Below, piece after piece: positions 1-7,328 of a DNA stretch of 64,000 nucleotides (position 1 is the stretch's first letter; every line of letters starts with the position of its first letter). Both the position numbers and the translations under genes were made by a program. The stretch is taken from the NCBI GenBank assembly GCA_028282325.1, contig JANQID010000048.1:22302-86301 (forward strand), read 5' to 3'. Source of the stretch: Chloroflexaceae bacterium (GTDB lineage: Bacteria; Chloroflexota; Chloroflexia; Chloroflexales; Chloroflexaceae). The notes below the pieces were generated by a model. That model made no database searches. It saw only the letters and a list, made by a program, of their open reading frames with translations, and was not told the origin of the DNA.

Positions 1-614
1 ATCACAGGTAAGGCATCAATATCAGATCGACCGCCATTGGTCTGCGCCGGCGGCGCAATAGCCAGAGCTACAATGTGCGCCAGTCGGCAAGCTGCATTGA
101 GGCTTCCGCCTTCCAGACCCCCTGTCAGAATAATAGCGTCAGGACATGTTGTCAGCAACTCCTGTACCTGGCGCTCGATCCACAACGCGTTATCTCCGTT
201 GGTTGCACTGGCGCCGCCATCAAGCGTGATCACTTGCAAAATACTGGTATACACGCTGCGCACAGCATGCACTGCACTACGAGCGGAGAAATCGCTTGCC
301 ACTGCCGCGACTACCAGCGACAAATCGCCAGCCGCACTGCTGATCGCAATGACATGATCGACCCCGTCACGTTCGCTGGTTTGCGGCATCAGTAACTGGC
401 CCTCATACACCAGTTTACGTCCGGTTATCTCGGAGAGCTGCGCCGCTGCCTCAAGCACGCCGTACAGCACACTTTTATAAGGCGGGTCAATGCTGCTCAC
501 TGTTTCGGCGCGACCGATCATCCGGATTTCACCATCGACGCTGTCTACCAGCGTTACCCGCGTGGTCAGACTGCCGATCTCAGCAAGTAATATCGCGCCT
601 TTTTCGTCTGACAT
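1..614 (-). CDS. MutL/GlmL-like ASKHA-fold protein, C-terminus cut by window edge
   Basis: The reading frame starts at ATG 614 and stays open to the window edge (about 204 residues). The N-terminus has the nucleotide-binding signature of the glutamate mutase MutL family: an acidic residue plus IGS (EIGSLTTRVTLVD, residues 12-24), then a second small-residue block (LTGGLEGGS, about residue 170) that resembles the adenosine motif. GlmL/MutL proteins are actin/Hsp70-type ATPases that accompany glutamate mutase, but no mutase subunit is nearby. It is the last visible gene of the operon that starts near 6140, about 120 bp after the 214-residue membrane protein. The family assignment is by pattern; in this context a role in ATP-driven assembly of the membrane proteins upstream is only an inference. 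Confidence 0.7.
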   Translation of the reverse strand, partial: MSDEKGAILLAEIGSLTTRVTLVDSVDGEIRMIGRAETVSSIDPPYKSVLYGVLEAAAQLSEITGRKLVYEGQLLMPQTSERDGVDHVIAISSAAGDLSLVVAAVASDFSARSAVHAVRSVYTSILQVITLDGGASATNGDNALWIERQVQELLTTCPDAIILTGGLEGGSLNAACRLAHIVALAIAPPAQTNGGRSDIDALPV

Positions 615-734
615 AAGCTTGCTTTCACAATCACAACATCGGTGAGGCGATAGGAAGTCGTACTGGCGGCAAGGTTCGTCCTTTCACCCATCCATACCGC
701 AATCGATGTTGATTATGGCAATGCAGACAGCTTC

Positions 735-1379
735 CTAAAGCAAACGTTGGAACCAGGAAATGATGAATTCAGCACGCTGATTCAGCGCTGTAATATACGT
801 GAGTAACGAACCTGCGAAGAAAAAACCAAAGGCGATCATCAACAACCAACGACCAATCCAGGCGCTCCCGCTCACAACTCGACCGAGCGGCGTATCACGT
901 GGTGCGGTGAAATAAAAATAACTCAAGGTCGCAACCACGCCGAGGGCGAGCAGGATCATCCCGCCAAGTTGTACCGGATCAGCGCCGGTTGGTCGCACCG
1001 TGTCCAATATTTGCGGCAGCAACGTACCGGTCAGCGCGCCGCCAAGGGCGAGCGCAGCGCCGACCCCAAACAGCAATCCTAGTGGAATATTGGCCAGCCA
1101 CGACCACGTCTGGCGGCCAACCACACGAGGTACCAGAAGCAATCCGAGAACGAATGGCGTGATGCGCAGAGCCGTCGCTGCAGGATTATTCAGAGTGGCC
1201 GCGATTTGAAATGCGTTTGGCTTCAGCACCTGATGGTACACCACAACGAATGCCAGGCCAAGCGAAACCCCGACAAAAAGGTACTGCACGATGCGAAACA
1301 ACGCGTTGTCGCCGATGAGTCGGCTGAAGACGAGCAGTGTCAGAATAATGGGAATAAGTTGGAGCAGCGTCAGCATCAC
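735..1379 (-). CDS. Six-helix membrane protein of unknown function
   Basis: The 214-residue product has six hydrophobic segments at about residues 5-22, 28-47, 70-88, 95-118, 138-158 and 175-200, with short loops and a short C-terminal tail. No catalytic motif or known family is recognisable. It begins 2 bp after the stop of the large WL-motif protein, so the two are almost certainly co-translated. Its size and topology resemble the 218-residue membrane protein on the other side of the WL-motif gene, but I see no clear sequence similarity between them. Frame length, composition and operon position support a real gene; function unknown. Confidence 0.8.
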   Translation of the reverse strand: MMLTLLQLIPIILTLLVFSRLIGDNALFRIVQYLFVGVSLGLAFVVVYHQVLKPNAFQIAATLNNPAATALRITPFVLGLLLVPRVVGRQTWSWLANIPLGLLFGVGAALALGGALTGTLLPQILDTVRPTGADPVQLGGMILLALGVVATLSYFYFTAPRDTPLGRVVSGSAWIGRWLLMIAFGFFFAGSLLTYITALNQRAEFIISWFQRLL

Positions 1380-1381
1380 AA

Positions 1382-4300
1382 CTACGCCTTTTCTTGCCGG
1401 CGCGAGATTCTCTGGAACAGCGCGCTTGCAACTCCGCCGATCAGAACCAGAACCACAAACGCCACAACGGTAAAGCTTTGTTGACCGACCGACTGCGCCA
1501 CCTGCACATCTTCATATGCGCCGCGCGCCGCAGTATATGCCAGAGCTCCCTGCTTGCCCGCCAGATGCAACACATTTGGGCTACGCAGGTAAGGTTGAAC
1601 GATTGGTTCGGTCTCAGAAGGCATCAAGAAAGCCATCGGCACATTTGGCGCCATCCGATGCACTTGCTCGATCCAGCCCTGTACATCTTGTGGATGATCG
1701 GCCATTACCACAACCAATGCCACGTCGTCAACAGTCTGCAAACGCGGTGTAGGGGGATCACTCGTCAAGTCGTTGGCCAGGGCGCCGACGCTGGCGTCGC
1801 GCCCGGCGAAGTCCGATTGCAATACAACGCGCAAGTTCTGCGCGATGTTCCGCAGGGCCAGTTCACCGCCAGGACGATAGCCAAGCAACACATAGTCGCG
1901 CCCGGCGCCTTGATAATCGGCTTCACGCAACTGATCACGCAGATTAAAGGAGAGAATGGTTCCTTGCTGATCGGTGCTGAGCAATACCATCCCGACTCGA
2001 CGTTCGATCAAGTGTCCGGTAACGGCCTGTTCGAGGGGAACGAGTTCGCTACTCCGCTGGGCGTCCCATTCGTACGCAAGCAGGACAATATCATCGGCGT
2101 CAAGTCCCTCGATAGCCTGCTCTAATTCGGCGGCACCTGCGGCTTGCGGCGCATCAACCTGGAAAACGCCGCTCAGCGATGGAACCAGAAAGCCCGCAAT
2201 AATTACCAGGGCGAACACGACATAGAGCGCTCTGTCAAGGCCAATTCGCTGCCAGATCGTCGGTTGTGGCGGCGCAGCTTCAGGAGTGACCTCAGGGTAT
2301 GGCATTGCCGCCAGATTCCGCAACAGCACAGATGCGTCGAGCTGTTGCGGTGACATCTGGTATAGCGGGCGAGGCGAGATAGCAACAGGAGGAACCGTCG
2401 TCGCTACCGCAGCATCGGCGTCTTCTTCATCCAGGAAGCCCAGTCGCGACAGCCAGCCAAGCGCTTGCGAGTCTGGCGTCTCTGCTGGAGGCGACGGTTC
2501 AGGAGGACGCAACCAGCTTGGCAAATCAGCGCCGCCGAAGAAATCATCGCTCTCGCCGGGAACGATTGATGTGTCATCTGGCTCAGATCGCCCCGCCGGA
2601 AATGTCTCAATGCCGGCATCTTGCGACAACTCAGGCGTCAGCGACTCAGACGCGCGCATCGTCGCCGTATCGGCAACTTCATCATGCTCGGCGCCGCGTA
2701 ACCAATTGGGCAAACCGGAGATATCGCTGCCCTCGTGACCAAGCCATGGCACATCGGGAGATTGGCCGGAAGTTTCGTCTAGAGAAGGCTGCTGTGCAAC
2801 TTCCGGCTGATCATACAACCAGTCAGGCAACCCCGCATCGCTCACCGCCGCCTCAGGCGTCTCCGCAGGGGTCGCACCGCCACCTTGCAGCCAGTCTGGC
2901 AACCCCGCATCGCTCACCGCCGCCTCAGGCGTTTCCACATCGGTCTTATGTTCGCCCCGAAGCCAGCCTGTCAGCCCTTCGTCGCCATCACTCACCGCCG
3001 CCTCAGGCGTTTCTGCGTGGGCTTCGTCCCCAATTCCCAGCCATTCCGGTAGTCCTTCGCCGCTATCGCTCACCGCCGCTTCAGGCGTCTCCGCAGGGGT
3101 CGCGCCGCCACCTTGCAGCCAGTCTGGCAACCCTTCATCGCCATTACTCACCACCGCTTCAGGCGTTTCCGCAGGGGTCGCACCGCCGCCTTGCAGCCAG
3201 TCTGGCAACTCCGCATCGCTCACCGTCGCTTCAGGCGTTTCCGCATGGGATGTATCCCCAACTCGCAGCCACTCCGGCAATCCTTCGTCGCTATCGCTCA
3301 CCGCCGCTTTAGGCGTTTCCGCATGGGATGCATCCCCAACTCGCAGCCACTCCGGCAATCCTTCGTCGCTATCGTTCACCGCCGCTTCAGGCGTTTCCGC
3401 ATGGGATGCATCCCCAACTCGCAGCCACTCCGGTAGTCCTTCGTCGCTATCGTTCACCGCCGCTTCAGGCGTTTCCGTACGAGCTTCGTCGTCTCCCCGA
3501 AGCCAGTCCTGGGTTGCATCCGCTTTCGCTGAAGATGCTTCTTCCTGCGGCTTCACGTTGCTCTCTTGCAGCCAGCCAGGCAAGTCCTCAGAAGGAGTCG
3601 CATCTTCCGCATCCGCTTCGGCTGCTAACCACGAAGGCAGCGCTCCTGATAGCGACTCGGGAATATCCTGCGACTCAGACGGCGTGTCTCCGGCTATATC
3701 ACGAAACCAATCAGAAGCCGACTCACCGCTCCCTGGCATTTCTGACGACGCAGATGAAGCATTATCATCATCATCGCCTCTGAGCCAGTCGGGCAGTTCA
3801 TCGAGCGAAGGCAGAGGCATCTCTGCCGATGATCGCTCTTCGCCCGAAAGTTCGCCTGGCGTCGTTGCAATATCTTGCTCAAGCTCCTCAGGCGAAATAT
3901 TTTGCAGCCAATCAGGAATATCCCCATCAACTCCGGAGACTTCAGCCTCCACCTGCTCCTCGCCTGTCGCATCAAACGGCAAAGAAGCCTCTTCCTCAGA
4001 AGCAGCTTCGGACTCCTCCCCCATGCTCCGCAGCCAATCAGTCGCCCCAACAGGCATTCGAAAGCGTCGTTGCGAGGAGGGCATTTGAGGCGGCTTAAAA
4101 TCCTCTGGCGGCGGCGCGCCAGGCGCTTCTTCAGACGGCTCGCTAAGCCACTCGGGGGTAGTTTGTAATGAAGCGCTATCCGGCGTATTTACTGGCCCAG
4201 ATTGATCAATCTGGCGCAGCCAGTCGGGGGCGTCATCTTCCCCTTCCGCATCCGTGGTGTGCTCCTGATATGATGAGAGGGTCTGCTCAGGCGAAGCGAC

Positions 4301-4558
4301 TTCGGCGTCCATCGGAACCTCACCGACCTCTGCCTGCAATTCGCGCAACCAGTCTGGGGTAGCGTTTTCGTCATTGGCAACCGCTGAGTCGGTGCTCATC
4401 AGCCAGTCGGGAGAATCCGACGACGCCGGAGGGGGCATCATAGATGGCACCTCAGCAGCCGCACCCAGCCAGTCCGGAGCAGAAGCATCCGGCGCGCTAC
4501 GCGAGCGAGGGCGAGGCGGCAGTGGCACATCGCGCAACCAGGGCGGCAGGTGATCCAT
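1382..4558 (-). CDS. Large acidic WL-motif repeat protein with two transmembrane helices
   Basis: The product is about 1058 residues. Its first ~720 residues are acidic, rich in Ser, Pro, Glu and Asp, probably disordered, and carry about 26 short motifs of the form (L)PxWL, for example PDWLRE, PEWLRV and PDWLQG. Residues about 360-580 are near-identical tandem units of 26 or fewer residues. A transmembrane helix follows at about residue 775, then a ~240-residue folded-looking domain, then a C-terminal helix (about 1030-1050) and a basic tail. I start at ATG 4558 because the protein then opens with a WL motif (MDHLPPWLRD); a TTG at 4570 is also in frame. It lies between two membrane-protein genes with a 2 bp gap downstream. 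The WL motifs look like multivalent docking peptides for a partner; this is inference. I recognise no family for the whole protein. Confidence 0.85.
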   Translation of the reverse strand: MDHLPPWLRDVPLPPRPRSRSAPDASAPDWLGAAAEVPSMMPPPASSDSPDWLMSTDSAVANDENATPDWLRELQAEVGEVPMDAEVASPEQTLSSYQEHTTDAEGEDDAPDWLRQIDQSGPVNTPDSASLQTTPEWLSEPSEEAPGAPPPEDFKPPQMPSSQRRFRMPVGATDWLRSMGEESEAASEEEASLPFDATGEEQVEAEVSGVDGDIPDWLQNISPEELEQDIATTPGELSGEERSSAEMPLPSLDELPDWLRGDDDDNASSASSEMPGSGESASDWFRDIAGDTPSESQDIPESLSGALPSWLAAEADAEDATPSEDLPGWLQESNVKPQEEASSAKADATQDWLRGDDEARTETPEAAVNDSDEGLPEWLRVGDASHAETPEAAVNDSDEGLPEWLRVGDASHAETPKAAVSDSDEGLPEWLRVGDTSHAETPEATVSDAELPDWLQGGGATPAETPEAVVSNGDEGLPDWLQGGGATPAETPEAAVSDSGEGLPEWLGIGDEAHAETPEAAVSDGDEGLTGWLRGEHKTDVETPEAAVSDAGLPDWLQGGGATPAETPEAAVSDAGLPDWLYDQPEVAQQPSLDETSGQSPDVPWLGHEGSDISGLPNWLRGAEHDEVADTATMRASESLTPELSQDAGIETFPAGRSEPDDTSIVPGESDDFFGGADLPSWLRPPEPSPPAETPDSQALGWLSRLGFLDEEDADAAVATTVPPVAISPRPLYQMSPQQLDASVLLRNLAAMPYPEVTPEAAPPQPTIWQRIGLDRALYVVFALVIIAGFLVPSLSGVFQVDAPQAAGAAELEQAIEGLDADDIVLLAYEWDAQRSSELVPLEQAVTGHLIERRVGMVLLSTDQQGTILSFNLRDQLREADYQGAGRDYVLLGYRPGGELALRNIAQNLRVVLQSDFAGRDASVGALANDLTSDPPTPRLQTVDDVALVVVMADHPQDVQGWIEQVHRMAPNVPMAFLMPSETEPIVQPYLRSPNVLHLAGKQGALAYTAARGAYEDVQVAQSVGQQSFTVVAFVVLVLIGGVASALFQRISRRQEKA
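2820..3480 (-). repeat. Tandem ~78 bp coding repeats inside the WL-motif gene
   Basis: Nearly identical units of about 78 bp (26 codons) run head to tail, with some shortened units. Each encodes GLPEWLRVGD followed by an AETPEAAV spacer. The unit near 3300-3460 is repeated almost without change, so recent duplication or unequal exchange is likely. The opposite strand shows long spurious frames here because of the repeat. Confidence 0.85.
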
Positions 4559-4606
4559 CACAGTCCCCAAATTATCGTCCAGATCCAGCGTACGCTGGAC
4601 AGAAAG

Positions 4607-5263
4607 CTATCGATCAAGGTATGGCTGATCAAATCCGAGGAATACGCGCACGCCAGCGACAAGCGTCCCAATCGCAACTCCTATCAGCAAACCACGCGCG
4701 CCAGCTAATGCCGCATAATCATTGACCCAACGCAACGCCTGATCAAGGTATGGTACCGTCGCCACTAGCGGCAGTTGAAGCACCAGTACAACCAACGCCA
4801 CGACGACGATAACGATGGCTTCAGCACTTCGGCGCTGAAATGATCGCAATGCAACGCTAAGGCTGAAAAACGCCAGCAGCGCCAGCAAACTACTTGCCAG
4901 CGGCTCGTAAACAATTTCAAAGAAGCGACGAATCGGCTCTTCAGCAAGATTTTGTGGAAGTACTGTTATGCCCGGAATGCCGACAATACCTACGACTACC
5001 ACCGTCAGCATACCAAAGAGCAAGACAGCGCTGTAGCCCCATTCACGATCCCGACGAACCATTCGACGCACATGCGTAGCAGCGACGCTTGCCAAACCGA
5101 CCAGAATCCCTAGCGCCGTCAGAGTCGCCGCCCAATCAACCAGAACAAACGCAACACTCGCGACTGAAGGTATCACCCCAACAAAATCAATCAACACTAT
5201 CAGCCCAACGATGCCAACAATCAGGATGGCAAGCAGTCGTTTAGGATCGTTCAAAAATTGCAT
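4607..5263 (-). CDS. Six-helix membrane protein of unknown function
   Basis: The 218-residue product has about six hydrophobic segments (roughly residues 10-30, 34-55, 78-100, 120-140, 148-168 and 187-210). A basic cytoplasmic-type loop (HVRRMVRRDRE) follows the second. No enzyme or transporter signature is visible. It starts 15 bp after the stop of the DUF6754-like gene and is followed by the WL-motif gene about 48 bp later. I do not recognise the family. It is probably a structural membrane partner of its operon neighbours (inference from context only). Confidence 0.8.
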   Translation of the reverse strand: MQFLNDPKRLLAILIVGIVGLIVLIDFVGVIPSVASVAFVLVDWAATLTALGILVGLASVAATHVRRMVRRDREWGYSAVLLFGMLTVVVVGIVGIPGITVLPQNLAEEPIRRFFEIVYEPLASSLLALLAFFSLSVALRSFQRRSAEAIVIVVVALVVLVLQLPLVATVPYLDQALRWVNDYAALAGARGLLIGVAIGTLVAGVRVFLGFDQPYLDR

Positions 5264-5278
5264 TCTTCAACCTCGATC

Positions 5279-6079
5279 CTAAGCGCCCGGCAACAGCGGC
5301 AACCCGAGGAGCGGCTGAGCCAGACTATACACCACCCCGCCCAATATCAGCAAAATAATTGTCGTGCGCAGCAAATCGTGCGTCATCAAACGCGATTGCG
5401 AAGGCGCGGCATCAGACAGATATGCCTCAGCGGCGAAAATCTCTTCACCGATCAATGTATCCTGACAACTCAGGAACATCACCGGCAACGCAGCCGGAGA
5501 AGTTGTACCGGCAACCTGATACACATGGCGTTGCATCCCATCTGCGCCGATCAAGAGAAACTCCTGACCAAAGCTGCCGATCAGTTGGCTGGCTTCAAGT
5601 TGCTCCCGCTCATAGAGCGACATTACGCCAGTAGCATAGGCGACGGGATCTTGATGCGCGACAAGTTGCACACGCGACGGATCGTAGTCCTGCGTTCGAC
5701 CTGCCTGTTGATAGGCCTGGCGCAGTGAGCCGCGCAGGGCAAGGTGCGACACTGCATCGCCGCTGCTCACCAGAATAGACGCGCTTTTGGCCGCAGCTTC
5801 ATTGGCAAGCCGTTCAGCCGCGAGCAACCCGGCGATAGTCTCGGCTGACGTTGCGCGTCCCAATACCCCCGGACCAACCGTACCGTTTCCCGGCGAGATG
5901 TGTACAGCGCGACCTGTTTCCGCGCTTCGCGCCAGCGCCGCACGCAATGCAGCAAAGGCGGGCAATGATCGGCGCGCCAGCTTTGATCCCTGCAACGCCC
6001 GGTTATGATAAATCAAGGTCGTAGCAGCAATAACGGCAAGCACCAACAGCAGCAAGATTGTCTCAGCGGGGAGGTTCAT
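5279..6079 (-). CDS. DUF6754-like bitopic membrane protein, first gene of the operon
   Basis: The 266-residue product has an N-terminal helix (residues 5-22), a soluble centre and a C-terminal helix (about 238-260). The centre contains ETGRAVHISPGNG at about residue 55, then a GVMSLYEREQ segment and GEEIFAAEAYL at about 215. This pattern is what I recall of the DUF6754 family, which is common in Chloroflexota and has no assigned function. It is the promoter-proximal gene: a TTGACA-17 bp-TACACT promoter lies about 65 bp upstream. The family name is from memory and should be checked by HMM; the reading frame itself is secure. Confidence 0.75.
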   Translation of the reverse strand: MNLPAETILLLLVLAVIAATTLIYHNRALQGSKLARRSLPAFAALRAALARSAETGRAVHISPGNGTVGPGVLGRATSAETIAGLLAAERLANEAAAKSASILVSSGDAVSHLALRGSLRQAYQQAGRTQDYDPSRVQLVAHQDPVAYATGVMSLYEREQLEASQLIGSFGQEFLLIGADGMQRHVYQVAGTTSPAALPVMFLSCQDTLIGEEIFAAEAYLSDAAPSQSRLMTHDLLRTTIILLILGGVVYSLAQPLLGLPLLPGA

Positions 6080-6143
6080 TGACCTTTCGCGCCTCTCAAA
6101 CAGCCGACAATTCTTTACAGATTCTTCCGTTTATATGCTTTTG

Positions 6144-6172
6144 AGTGTAACGCAAAGGATTAGCTTTGTCAA
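6144..6172 (-). promoter_or_regulatory. Sigma70-type promoter of the WL-motif operon
   Basis: On the minus strand a perfect -35 TTGACA (6167-6172) is followed by exactly 17 bp and a -10 TACACT (6144-6149). It points at the 5279-6079 gene, whose start is about 65 bp downstream. It separates the five-gene operon from the small genes beyond 6187. Confidence 0.65.
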
Positions 6173-6186
6173 CAGTCCGCCACACT

Positions 6187-6432
6187 CTAAAGCGACAGCA
6201 TGCGGCGTAATTCCTGCCAACTCGACTCGTCTGTCAACGCTTCAGCGTATTGTCTCCAGCGATCCATCGGGATAAGGGGTTGGATAAAGAGAGCGCATTG
6301 AGCAGAGAGGACATCAACAGGGTGAAGAATATCGAGGGCGATGGCAAACGGAGTGCGCAGACCGGCATGCGTTATCGAATCGGCAAGCTGTCGCAGCGTT
6401 TCAGAGCGTTGTTCGCAAGGCTGCATATCCAC
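6187..6432 (-). CDS. Small protein of unknown function
   Basis: This 81-residue frame overlaps the 3' end of the SRPBCC gene by about 32 bp. It contains a hydrophobic middle and a C-terminal segment MDRWRQYAEALTDESSWQELRRML that reads like a folded helix pair. ATG 6432 sits only a few bases behind GGAG; ATG 6426 is better spaced (8 nt) and may be the true start. No family is recognised. Its reality rests on the SD, codon usage and same-strand overlap, so confidence is moderate. Confidence 0.55.
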   Translation of the reverse strand: MDMQPCEQRSETLRQLADSITHAGLRTPFAIALDILHPVDVLSAQCALFIQPLIPMDRWRQYAEALTDESSWQELRRMLSL

Positions 6433-6874
6433 TCCGATTCTCGGCAGTCTGCTTGAGAGAATCTAAAAATTCAGCCGCCAACAATTCAAAGCGTTGGCGT
6501 TGGGTCGCATCGAGCACTTTGATCAGGGGACCGGGAAGATCAATATAATCGATGCGTTCAAGACGATACATCATGCTGCCTAGCGGTGTAATCCGGCAGG
6601 TATTAGCGCCGGTGAGCGGCGGGACGTTTAAGCGAAACTTCGTAGCGCGCTCAAAAGGCTTGTAGCTGGTAACTTCGAGGTCGGCATAGGCGATTTTTCC
6701 ACGGAGACGAAACCGATACCCGCAGCGTGGCTTGCCAAGGCTGAAGTGCTCCACTTGCAGATTCTTCATCGCTGGCATCCAGCCGGGCCAACCGCCAAAA
6801 TCATCAAGTACGGACCAGATGTATTCGGGGGGAGCGACAGTCGTTGTAACAGCAGCAATTCTGTACTTTTCCAT
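6401..6874 (-). CDS. SRPBCC (START-like/polyketide cyclase) family protein
   Basis: The 157-residue product matches the SRPBCC beta-grip fold used for hydrophobic ligands. Residues 1-30 read MEKYRIAAVTTTVAPPEYIW and then the typical DFGGWPGWMPAM segment; the C-terminal helix is LAAEFLDSLKQTAE. I start at ATG 6874 because MEKYRI aligns with family starts. A TTG at 6904, overlapping the stop of the upstream gene, is also in frame. The ligand is unknown. It is flanked by small genes on the same strand and probably forms a short operon with 6901-7128. Confidence 0.8.
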   Translation of the reverse strand: MEKYRIAAVTTTVAPPEYIWSVLDDFGGWPGWMPAMKNLQVEHFSLGKPRCGYRFRLRGKIAYADLEVTSYKPFERATKFRLNVPPLTGANTCRITPLGSMMYRLERIDYIDLPGPLIKVLDATQRQRFELLAAEFLDSLKQTAENRSGYAALRTTL

Positions 6875-6900
6875 ACCGTTATTGTACCATGAGCGCCTGC

Positions 6901-7128
6901 TCAATGACGATCACGCCAGTACACCCAGCGCCGCCGAAGTTGATCGGCTGTCCAGCGCGCCGGCAGATATTCACCATCCGCTGTTACCACAACCGAGCGC
7001 ACGCCTCCTGGCACATACCCGTAGGCACGGACAATGCGTGCATCGAGTACGGAACGATAGAATAATACAGCGGCGATCTCTGCGTAGGGAAGCGCCAAGC
7101 CATTATAGCCAAGCCAGCATGTGTTCAC
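6901..7128 (-). CDS. Small protein resembling RemB/DUF370 regulators
   Basis: The 75-residue product starts at GTG 7128, the only start before an in-frame stop at 7141-7143. The pattern LGYNGLALPYAEIAAVLFYRS, then VRSVVVTADGEYLPAR, then a C-terminal LRRR fits the RemA/RemB (DUF370) layout: LG near the start, EIxAI and an aromatic-R-S, then SVVVT-G-YxSP and a basic end. RemA/RemB are small DNA-associated regulators in Bacillus. The match is by eye and the ISP part is replaced by PAR, so this is a suggestion, not a firm call. Confidence 0.5.
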   Translation of the reverse strand: MNTCWLGYNGLALPYAEIAAVLFYRSVLDARIVRAYGYVPGGVRSVVVTADGEYLPARWTADQLRRRWVYWRDRH

Positions 7129-7198
7129 ACTCGTCCGCCGTTAGCTCATCATACACAACAAGAGAATCAGCGTTCTTTCTCGACCGGAGTTCAGACGC

Positions 7199-7311
7199 TA
7201 TAGCAATCTTACTCAGGTTGTGAAGTCACTGTAGTGCCGCCTTCAGGCGGCGAAGGGAACCGCCTGAAGGCGGCACTACGCAATCTTTACGACTGCGGTA
7301 GGATTGCTATA
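7199..7311. mobile_element. MITE-like nested inverted repeat
   Basis: A 113 bp non-coding element. Outer terminal inverted repeats are TATAGCAATCTTA (7199-7211) and TAGGATTGCTATA (7299-7311), 12 of 13 matching. Inner perfect 20 bp arms lie at 7231-7250 and 7260-7279 around a 9-nt loop; each inner arm is itself a small palindrome (CCGCCTTCAGGCGG). The termini begin and end with TA, as in IS630/Tc1-type MITEs. It lies just downstream of recG and could also stop its transcript. No transposase is present. Confidence 0.65.
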
Positions 7312-7328
7312 TATCAGCAAAATACATT

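Noticed and set aside
2820..3480. Regular direct repeats that could suggest a CRISPR array
   Set aside because: The ~78 bp units are contiguous, in frame and encode near-identical peptides; there are no unique spacers and no cas genes.
2518..3783. Long plus-strand frames with PPLQAFP-type repeats
   Set aside because: They mirror the tandem coding repeats of the minus-strand WL-motif gene; they have no SD, and the repeat period is a multiple of three, which keeps all frames open.
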